From Mycteria americana (taxonomy: Eukaryota > Chordata > Aves > Ciconiiformes > Ciconiidae): a stretch of DNA of 64,000 bases. The notes under the pieces were generated by a model. That model was not told the origin of the DNA. It searched no databases and saw only the letters and a program-made list of their open reading frames with translations. Location of the stretch: positions 186,001-250,000 of the forward strand of contig NW_027445651.1 of the NCBI RefSeq assembly GCF_035582795.1. Direction: 5' to 3'. Positions 55,506 through 64,000 of the stretch are shown here, piece after piece; positions within the stretch are counted from its first letter, which is position 1; each line of letters begins with the position of its first letter. Position numbers and translations under genes: made by a program.

Positions 55506-57489
55506 AGTCCTCCCTGTTTCAGTTTTTCAGAAGGGCTGAGAAGGTAAGACCAACTTTTACAGATGTTCTTTGCAAGAAGCAAGAACAGGAGCATAGGATT
55601 CACCTTGGAAGCTTGGTTCAATTGCCCCATATTGCTGTTGACATGTAGATGCCCTGGAGTATTCAGAACATGCATGAATCAGTACATGTGCATGAAACTG
55701 GTATGTTTAGAGAGCGATTTCTCGCATTCCAGGACAGATGTACAGAGGACATAGATTAATCATCTCCAGAAGTACTGTTGCTTCTAGAAGGGAGGAGCAG
55801 ACAATCAGTTCAGACTCAAGTGTCTCACTTGGAGACCTCTATGGTTACGTGAAATAAAACCTATACTGTTTTTTTTTCGCCTGCCACGGTGATGTCTCTA
55901 CCTAAGATGCTCACCTGGACTCCCTTTATCACCCCTGTGCAGAGGGAAGAACTTTGAAAGCATGACTCATCTTGTTCTGAAATAAAATTCCTAAGAAGGG
56001 TGAAGTCAACTGCTCTTTCTATACTCCTTCCATTAAGTGTAAAGAATGACTTGTTACCCATTTACCATTTCAGAGGTCTGCATCTGGGGAGAGAAATTCC
56101 TTCTTTGGTGACTTTGCCAAATGCCTTGAAGTGTTTCCACAGCTGAGCCAATGGAATAGTTGAATGATGGACTGCTAATGACAGGTGCTGCATTTTACAT
56201 GTGGAAGGGCCCTGACTCATCTAGCATGGAGCATAGTATTTAGAGTATTTTTAATTATAAGTTAATAAATACATTTGGAAACAGAGGGGAGGGAAGGGAA
56301 ATGTCAACTTTGTTGACAGTCTTATGCGAGGCATAATGGCTACTGGTAGAGATACTAGCCATGGTCAAATATATCTTGAATCATGGTAACAGCCAACGAG
56401 AGAGCCACAAGAATGAGGCACAGATGCACCCAGAAAGTATCAAATTAAAAGAAGAAATATATGTGTCCATTCCTGAAAAGCATTAAGTCACCTGTTGGAA
56501 GTTCTGTCACAGATTTACATCAATCCCTTATAAACTTAAACACTTTGCAAATTGAAATACAAACCTTCAAGGGACACCACCTCCAGCTCTGTCAGACAGC
56601 TGGGTGGGATTTCTCATCACTTACTGTCAGATTCCAACACTTTCTGATCATGTTTTTCTAGATATTCCACACAAGGAGGGTTTAATACTTAATACCAAAT
56701 TTACTTCTTTGAAGATATTTGATGTTACATGGCATTTTGATTTAGGAAAGTGATACAGCAACATACTGAAATCACAACACAAGCAAAATATGTCAATTGC
56801 AATATATAGTTGGATTACAATACAAAAGGATTTCCCTTTACCAGTCTCTATACTCTCATTGTCATGATACTGGGTCTCCCAGTTGCAGGGCACAAATACA
56901 TGGGTTGAAGCCAGTTAAAGTTCATTGCTCTCCTCAGAGTTCATTTGTTTTGCTTGTTCAGTTTTTATACTCTATGTTGGGCTGAGCCACATATACACTT
57001 CCCCCATCCTGGGTAGTTCAGACAGATACTACTTTCTATCAGTTATTTTTGGGAAGGCCATCTATATAATCAGTTGACCAACTCAACTCATGTAGCACTT
57101 TATCTAAAACAAAGGCCACCTTATGGTCGGTCCCCTTTGTGTTGAGAGAAGTTCAGTTTCCTTCAGTATTATGGTCACTTCCTACTTTCTCTTCTGAGCT
57201 TCATGAGCACATCACCCTTGCCTATCTTCTCTGAGCCTTCTTCCATGGTACGGTTTCTTTGATTGGTCACAAGTGGAGGCATTATTCATCCTATAATGAC
57301 CAAAGCGATATGGGACCGTCAGGATTAAGGCTTAACCTGACATAATATGGCTGTAAGGTGGGTGAGAGAAGCTTGCTGTGGACATGGTGCTTTCTCTGCA
57401 ACAGTGATGCCCAGGTGAATTTACACTGTTTTGAGGATCTTCTGGGGGCAGAAGTTAGGAGGGAATTATGTTTGCTTACACTGAGGCAC

Positions 57490-58200
57490 TTTGAAAAGCT
57501 ACTTTACTTCTTCTGGGAAGTCCTCCCCAGAGTTTTTGCTTCACTTTCTTGTTTCTGAGTTTGTAAATGAAGGGTTTCAACAAAAGAGTTAAAATTGTGT
57601 TAAAGGTTTGACGAATTTATGTAGGTCCAGGAAGTTCTGCACTGACAGCTTGATATAAGGGAACATGGTGGAGCTGTACCAGGCTGCAATGTGAGATAGT
57701 GACACACACTGCACTGTGTGTCAGTGCAGAAAAGGGCAAGGCAGGAGTCTTTATCACAGAGGAAATGATTAATTAGTTTTGGCCCACTGAGTGTCATCAT
57801 GTCTGGATGCCAGAAAGGCCAGCAGAAAGAAAGCCTCCTTGCCAGGAGCTGAAGGTCAGCTGAGCAGAAAAGACACACTGAGATTGTTAGCATCATGCAT
57901 GGGCTACACAAAGGAGAAGGTACTCTGTTTAGCCTCCCCTCCTCACACCCCGCACGCCCTCTACCACTGTGAGCTGTTCTACTCCTTGTAATATCTCTTC
58001 TGTAAATATGGAGAATCACCAGTGTGTCAGAAGTGGAGCCCCTCTGTTCATGAAGTCCTGGGAGATTCCCATATCTGTGGACAAGTTTTTTCCTCTGTGC
58101 ACAGTGCCTTTGGCCATTTCTCTTTGGTGGCCCTGGAGAGCAGCTGTGGTGGAAGGTGACAAGAGCAGCCATGGTGACCAAAAGGAGTAATTAGCTGGAT
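57490..58200 (-). pseudogene. Olfactory receptor remnant
   Basis: Minus-strand frame 57600-58181 contains LQLLARRLSFCWPFWHPDMMTLSGPKLINHFLCDKDSCLALFCTDTQ, the extracellular loop 2 signature (GPK.INHF.CD and CTDTQ) of an olfactory receptor. Below 57600 another frame encodes the TM7 and tail: NTILTLLLKPFIYKLRNKKVK. Sequence between them (TM5-TM6) is not recognisable, and the amino-terminal side has no receptor motifs. Dead and partly deleted. Confidence 0.75.
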
Positions 58201-59904
58201 TTTCTTTCCTGAAGGAGTAAACATACAGGTGTGAGGTCTTCTGAGGTGACACGCAAAGCTTACTCTTTGTTCTAAGGTGGGAGTGGGTTGGGTCAGAAGG
58301 AGAGAGAGAAGAAAGAGAATCAAAGGGAGGCAAAGACAATGAGACACCTGGAGAAAAGAGGTGGTCTGTGTCTGTGGGAAACTGGAAGGTGAATGAGTTG
58401 CTTCATTTGCACACAAAAATGGTAAAAAAATTGTTGCCTGGGTCCCAGTAGGACGATGATTCTTGTTCTGTTCATGCCTGGTAAAACCCCAACGATGTGT
58501 GAGAGAGGGTTCAGGGTTTCATGAGGAAAAGGCATTTGAGAGACCAAATAGTGAATATGTCACAATATGTGGGCACCACTAGCTAATGCTAGAATGCATT
58601 TTTCTGTTCCTTGTACATCTGATTCTGGTTCTGTTCATGGGACAAATCTTTCCCTGTCCCTTTACATTCACAACCTCCTGGGTGGCCTGTAAAGCAAATG
58701 CAACCACTTAGAATTGCTTGAGGCTTTGGAGGAAGATTTTTCCAAGACTGAGCAGTCACTGAGAAGTACAGACAGAAGACATGAGCTCAGTCAACATGCT
58801 CATGCCTTTTGGGTCTCTTTGACCACAGTTGGGGCTGGAGCTGGAAAAACATTGTGGCTGTAGGGTGCTCCAGGACCACCTTCTACATGGCCATGGGCAA
58901 GATTTCTTGTGTTACTTCTTGTCACATGGATGGCTCATCTTCCACAATGACTGACCCTTTAAGAACAGAGAAAATTGCTGGTCACTTGCTCTCTCTCTCC
59001 ATATCCCAGGACAGGAAGGGAGACACTGGTCACCAGACTCCCAAGGCTTCACTCAGGAGACATCATTTCCTATGGGGTCAGTAGCCTTTTGGCTTCTTGA
59101 GGTACTGTGGGTTTTGTGGTTAACGACCTGCTTGGCCCTGAGAGGCAGAAATTCTCTGTGCTAAGCTTGAGTTGTGCAGGAGTAACTGGATGATATTTGA
59201 AAGTGTCAGGGGCCTGAGCTCTGCCTGTGGAGTAACTGATGGGAGGTGAGTTTTTCTACACTAGGTAAGGGATTCAGTCTATTCCTGGGCCTGAATATCT
59301 GTCCTTCTCTTGTTGTACAGCACTGCTTGCTTGCCCATGAATAAGGAAAGGCAACATAGAATTCTTCACTTTCAAGCTCTGCTTCCCTAAATGTTGCATT
59401 ATACACTTCAGGGAAGCAGCGAGGAATGGGGGTGTGTGGAGGGTCTATGAACAACAGACCTCATCCTTCCTTCTGAGGCTTGAGAATTTGACCAAGTCAC
59501 TGTGACTCCCAGCACTGCTTGCTCTAACCACTAGGCCACACCTTTCCTCCAGACATGGACCCTCAAGTCCAACCCTTTGAACTGGAGCTCAACAGCCACC
59601 CCTCCCTACCGAAAACCCAGGAGTCCAAACTGCAGTCCTTCAGTGTTCTCTAGACTGTGGGATTCTAGGCTTTGCCCAGAAATGGGATCAAACAACAGAG
59701 TTGGATCTACAATGTGCAGTTTCCTCCTCCTCCAGCTCTCAGGAATGCAGACTTTCTTCAGTTTGCAATTCTATAGAAAGCAATGTCTTGGCATATATTT
59801 GTCATGCCTAAAGAAAATGACTAACCAGACAAAAGCACGTGGTCCAAGCAGTGGCAGCGTAAATTCATTGTCTCTGTTGGCATCAGAGGGCCAAAATACC
59901 CCCA
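58201..59904. other. Intergenic stretch; no gene recognised
   Basis: No protein signature. Holds the tRNA-like SINE head at 59472-59542. The plus frame open from 59577 is unrelated sequence until the CR1 begins near 59905. Confidence 0.4.
59472..59542 (-). mobile_element. tRNA-derived SINE head (MIR/core-SINE-like)
   Basis: In minus sense: GTGTGGCCTAGTGGTTAGAGCA (A box) followed after CAGTGCTGGGAGTC by TTGGTCAAATTCTC (B-box-like). The order and spacing fit a pol III promoter of a tRNA-derived SINE. It does not fold as a complete tRNA by eye. Family inferred from memory. Confidence 0.5.
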
Positions 59905-59913
59905 CTGTTGTAA

Positions 59914-60722
59914 ATGACACCACAGATGACACCAAGTTGTGCGGGAGTGTTGATCTGCTGGAGGGTAGGAAGGCTCTGCAGAGGGACCTGGACAGGCTGG
60001 ATCGATGGGCCCAGGTCAATTGTATGAGGTTTAACAAGGCCAAGTGCAAGGTCCTGCACTTGGGCCACAGCAACCCCATGCAACGCTACAGGCTTGGGGA
60101 AGAGTGGCTGGAAAGCTGCCTGGCAGAAAAGGACCTGGGGGTGTTTGTTGACAGCTGCCTGAATATGAGCCAGCAGTGTGCCCAGGCGGCCAAGAAAGTC
60201 AATGGCATCCTGGCTTGTATCAAAAATAGCGTGGCCAGCAGGACTAGGGAAGTGGTCGTGCCCCTGTACTCGGCACTGGTGAGGCTGCACCTTGAATACT
60301 GTGTTCAGTTTTGGGCCCCCCACTACAAGAGGGACATTGAGGGGCTGGAGCGTGTCCAGAGAAGGGCAACGAAGCTGATGAAGGGTCTGGAGCAGAAGTC
60401 TTATGAGGAGCGGCTGAGGGAACTGGGACTGTTTAGCCTGGAGAAAAGGAGGCTGAGGGGAGACCTTATCGCTCTCTACAACTACCTGAAAGGAGGTTGT
60501 AGAGAGGTGGGGGTCGGTCTCTTCTCCCAAGTAACAAGTGATAGGACAAGAGGAAATGGCCTCAAGTTGCGCCAGGGGAGGTTTAGACTGGATATTAGGA
60601 AATTTTTCTTCACTGAAAGGGTTATCAAGCATTGGAACAGGCTGCCCAGGGAATTGGTTGAGTCGCCATCCCTGGAGGTATTTAAAGGACGTTTGGATGA
60701 GGTGCTTAGAGACATGGTGTAG
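59914..60722 (+). pseudogene. CR1 ORF2 C-terminal frame, uninterrupted
   Basis: About 268 codons of CR1 ORF2 from just after the RT catalytic region to the stop, with no internal stop: [74 protein letters not shown], then [28 protein letters not shown], and a [31 protein letters not shown] tail. The frame stays open upstream to 59577 through non-CR1 DNA by chance. It lacks the endonuclease and RT active site and cannot act by itself. Confidence 0.9.
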
Positions 60723-61068
60723 TGGTGGTCTTGGCAGTGTTAGGTTTATGGTTGGACTCGATGATCCTAAAGGTCTTTTCCAACCTATATGATTCTGTGA
60801 TTCTGTGACAAGAGGAAATGGCCTCAAGTTGCGCCAGGGGAGGTTTAGACTGGATATTAGGAAATTTTTCTTCACCGAGAGGGTTATCAAGCATTGGAAC
60901 AGGCTGCCCAGGGAAGTGGTTGAGTCGCCATCCCTGGAGGTATTTAAAGGACGTTTGGATGAGGTGCTTAGGGACATGGTATAGTGGTGTTCTTGGTAGT
61001 GTTAGGTTTACAGTTGGACTCGATGATCTTAAAGGTCTTTTCCAACCTATACGATTCTGTGATTCTGT
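60545..61068 (+). repeat. 262-bp tandem duplication of the CR1 3' end
   Basis: 60545-60806 and 60807-61068 both begin GACAAGAGGAAATGGCCTCAAG and end in GATTCTGTGATTCTGT. The copies differ at only about a dozen places by eye. Confidence 0.95.
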
Positions 61069-61084
61069 GAAATTATGATAACCA

Positions 61085-61285
61085 GTTTATCCCAGATGAA
61101 GGTCTGATTCTGCTTTGCTTGAGGAACAGGTGGTAGATCAGAGTAAAGATGACCTTATAGAGCTCTGTCAAACATTTCCTGTCACAAAATGTCAGGCTCC
61201 TATGGCAACTCATTATGTACATGGTAATTTCAGAGTGCATTCATTTCTGAATTGCTTAACTGGCTATGTCCTTGCAAGGTGAATC
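61085..61285 (+). repeat. Diverged block shared with 3310-3535
   Basis: Co-linear with 3310-3535 (see there). Directly follows the duplicated CR1 end, which means that CR1 landed at or near its left edge. Confidence 0.65.
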
Positions 61286-62053
61286 ATCCCCCGGACTCAT
61301 TGAGGAGAGCTAATAACACAAACCCATGGTGCCTCTTTGCCATAGTTCAAAACCTTGTGTGAAGAGCTCAAGAGTGTGTGATTGGAAAGACAAGGGAAGG
61401 TTCCAAGTGCCATCTCATCAGTTCTCCCAGGATTAGCTGGCTTTGCTCCTATGGTGGTGCAGCCACCCATGTTCCAAGGTGTGGGCCATGGATTTTGTGC
61501 TAGCTGGGGAGAGAGGGCTAACCCTGGGTTGTCTGGCTGGGACAGCATTGGCTTGCTCTTCTGCCCTTGCCAGGAACAGTAGAGAAAACGATGCTGGGAA
61601 CCCAGAGTTCTAGGGCCAGCTCCCAGCCCCTCCGGGCACTGTTAGTAAGTTGCTGAATGCCCGCTGTTACAAAGTGAAAACAGGCACTGGCCAGCCCTAC
61701 CTGGCTGCTCCTAACTGAGGTGTTTTGACAGGCTTAAGGGGTTGTTACCTCCTAAAGGAAAAAAAGAAACTGCATTGGAGTTGAAGCTGCCAGGGCAGTT
61801 CCAGACTTTCAGCCAGACCACATCTACATGTCAGAAAAACACATAAGACACGTAGAACAGCACCTCTTGACAACAAAGACTCAAGTGTTCCTCAAGTTTG
61901 CAGAAAATAAGGGAACAAAGAAATGAATACATGAAACCTTGTGGTTCTCTAATGACTGTAAACTCCTTAGAGAAAGAGGTGGGTGTCTGGAACCAGCCAG
62001 AGCTCCTGTGCAGGAAGTCATGCTGCAGCAGTGGGTTGCGAGTCTGTGATAAG
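61286..62053. other. Intergenic stretch; no gene recognised
   Basis: 61590-61700 has words (GGGAACCCAGAGTTCTAGGGCCAGCTCCCAGCCCC without the leading A run) reminiscent of a tRNA-derived SINE in antisense, too weak to call. Confidence 0.35.
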
Positions 62054-62674
62054 TGTCCTGGTGTCAGCTGGGATAGAATTAATTTTCTTCCTAGTAGCTG
62101 GTATAGTGCTGTTTTTTCGGATTTAGTATGAGAATAATGTTGATAACACAATGACATTTTAGTTGTTGATAAGTAATGTTTACACTAGTAGAGGACTTTT
62201 CGGCTTCCCATGCTCTGCCAGGTGCACAAGAAGCTGGGAGGGGGCACAGCCAAACTGGCCAAAGGCCTATTCCATACCATCTGACATCATGCTCAGTATA
62301 TAAACTGTGGGGAGTTGGCCGGGGGACAGCAATCACTGCTCAGGGACTGGCTGGGCATCGGTCAGCAGGTGGTGAGTGGTTGCATCACTTGTCTTTTTTT
62401 TTTCCTCTGGGTTTTGTTCCTCTCTCTCTCTTTTGTTGTTTTCATTTTCATTACAAATTATTATTATTGTTGCTATTATTATTATTATTATTACTACCTT
62501 TTTCCAAATTATTAAACTGTTCTTGTCTCAACCCACAAGTTTTCTTACTTTTGCTCTTCTGATTCTCTCTCCCATCCCACCGGGGGCGGGGGGGGGGGGG
62601 GGGGGAGGGGAGGCGGAGAAGGTGAACGAGCGGCTGTGTGGTGCTTAGTTGCCAACTGGGGCTAAACCGCGACA
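62054..62674 (+). mobile_element. Solo ERV LTR, plus orientation
   Basis: Begins TGTCCTGGTGTCAGCTGGG and ends CTAAACCGCGACA. Flanks ATAAG (62049-62053) and ACAAG (62675-62679) look like a five-base target-site duplication with one mismatch. Contains TATATAAA at 62297-62304 (promoter) and ATTAAA at 62511-62516 (poly(A) signal). A TTA-rich microsatellite (about 62458-62495) and a G run (62583-62606) interrupt it. Same family as 35662-36261 and 48723-49298, opposite orientation. Five-base duplication suits an ERVL- or ERVK-class integrase; I cannot decide between them. Confidence 0.9.
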
Positions 62675-64000
62675 ACAAGCACGACTTGTCACAAGCTGCA
62701 AATGCTGAGGTGAGGAAATAAAAATGAAGCTGAGCTGATGAAGTAACTTCTAGCATTAATTACTGACAAATACACTCTGTTCAACATGCAAAAAATTGCT
62801 AATTAGAGGTGGAAATTTTTTATCAGCATTATCAGTGTGTCATTTCACATCTGTCTTAACATCATTACCTCTCCTCTCAGCAGGTTTTACTTTCTCCCCC
62901 CCTTCAATTTTGTTTGTGACGGGCTGGAAGGTGTACTGGGTCAGAGGACATGTTTAGTCCTTGCTGCAGGGATCCTTGAGCAGGACTTTGGGTGGATGCA
63001 TGTCAGCATGCCCAACAATTTCCTACAAGCAGTTCAGGAGCTCCCCTTCCTCTGACAGATTACATCTGTTGAAAACATTATTGAAAACAATAATTTGGAA
63101 AGCTTCTGGCTACCCTTGGGACATGTAGGCAACACCCCATTCTCTCTTCCTGCAATGCAACTCTCTCCCTTTCCTCTCCCACTCTACAGGAAAATGTGCC
63201 ATCCTTAAAGATCATCTGTATGAGCCACCTCCCCAGCACAACTTGACGCAGAGCAAGGGGAACATCCTTCCCGAAGAGCCTGTGGGGATGCTGCCCTCTA
63301 AGGGCCTCCTGCAGGCCCCAGGGTCCTCACCAGAGCCCAGCACTGGTCAGGGTCCACAGCTGCAGGACCTGTTCTGAGGCTGTGAGGACATTTCTTGGGC
63401 GAGACAAAGCAAGGCAGAGCCTCATGGCCACTGGCTCTGGAGAAACCTTCCTCAGCTTCAAGGTAGAGGTCCTGAAAGGGGCCTACTCATCATGTCCCAC
63501 TCTACCTTTCCTCTGGGAATGGTGAAGGATCACCACATGCCAGAGCCTTCACTAGTAGGTTTAGGAGGCTGCAGAAGCTGGAGAGGCCACAGCCTCCATG
63601 GTGTGTTGGAATGACAGGCACAAGGATTTCAAGGAGAGGAGTGTGTTCATACAGGCAGAAGATGTGGACCAAGTGCCAGAAAGGTCCCATGTAAGCAGGT
63701 GATGGGCCCAGCTACTTGCACCTGTGCAATCCTCAGCTGGATACCCAAAGGCTTCTGTGTGAGAACATGTTCATGTTACACCCTTCTTTCTTTCTCCCTC
63801 CCTCCCTCCCTCTCTCCCAGCTTGCTCCATCCCAATTTGCCAGACAGGCATTTGTTGTTGCTTCCTCAGGTGAGTGGTCTGTGTTGCTGGGATTTAATTT
63901 AAGAATACAAGCCTGTTTGGCCTCCTGCCCACTCTGGGAAGTCTCTGGGAGTTCTCAGCATACAGTATTGATATGTCTGAAGCTTTATTCTACCCTGAGG
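62675..64000. other. Intergenic stretch; no gene recognised
   Basis: No domain-bearing frame. A TTTC/CCCT pyrimidine tract lies at 63780-63820. Confidence 0.4.

Larger units (their letters stand above)
51341..57489. other. Long stretch without recognisable genes
   Basis: Six kilobases of mostly unique, AT-richer DNA. Frames of 60-145 codons exist on both strands (for example 52992-53429 minus) but lack family motifs. One internal repeat pair (54690-54815 and 55375-55505) is listed separately. From 56220 to 57000 the DNA is distinctly AT-rich. Confidence 0.4.
59905..61076 (+). mobile_element. CR1, young 5'-truncated copy with duplicated 3' end
   Basis: Starts within the RT domain ([32 protein letters not shown]) and runs to the CR1 terminus GATTCTGTGATTCTGTGA. 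The reading frame is open to the natural ORF2 stop at 60720-60722, an unusually clean state compared with other CR1 copies in the window. Behind the first terminus the last 262 bases are repeated. Confidence 0.95.

Noticed and set aside
57600-58181. 193-codon minus-strand frame as an intact olfactory receptor
   Set aside because: Only the loop 2 segment is receptor-like; the rest lacks transmembrane motifs and TM7 lies in another frame.
59883-60977. 364-codon minus-strand frame
   Set aside because: Antisense of the CR1 ORF2 and its tandem tail; the sense frame carries the known CR1 protein.

Overview
The window looks like part of a bird genome. It carries feather beta-keratin (corneous beta-protein) genes, many CR1 LINE fragments, LTRs of endogenous retroviruses, broken olfactory-receptor genes and pentanucleotide microsatellites. 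One LTR family is, from memory, widespread in non-galliform birds, so a neoavian species is likelier than a fowl; the sequence does not prove the species. I found no bacterial, CRISPR or obviously new enzymatic system. What stands out is a keratin array in which live and dead copies can be compared side by side.

Layout. 1-2308 is one copy of a segmental duplication (second copy 23853-26167) holding an olfactory-receptor pseudogene and ending in a CCTTT microsatellite. 3890-7025 is a long, decayed CR1. 8160-12100, 19600-23850 and 27530-29740 are three plus-strand keratin repeat units, each with an intact 101-codon gene (9487-9792, 21831-22136, 28677-28982), a TATA box, a 5' UTR intron and an ATTAAA signal. 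A fourth plus-strand unit survives only as a 3' UTR and flank at 16590-17200, beside a CR1. A fifth is a scrap of coding-exon start at 29740-29905.

From about 30.9 kb the orientation flips. After an LTR and a CCTCT microsatellite come two minus-strand keratin units. One is frameshifted, lacks its 3' half and has lost its TATA box (32753-33480). The other has lost its whole coding exon but keeps promoter, exon 1, donor, part of the intron and poly(A) signal (39345-40034). Flanking blocks of the plus-strand units recur here in inverted orientation. From 41 to 64 kb I see no intact gene: LTRs, CR1 scraps, one more olfactory-receptor remnant (57490-58200), a young CR1 3' end with a 262-bp tandem duplication (59905-61076), and long unique stretches.

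The three live genes encode small cysteine-rich structural proteins. They share a conserved promoter block and were probably co-expressed in feather-forming epidermis. Their coding parts are more alike than their flanks, as expected under gene conversion. Homologies stated here were judged by eye, without a database search.
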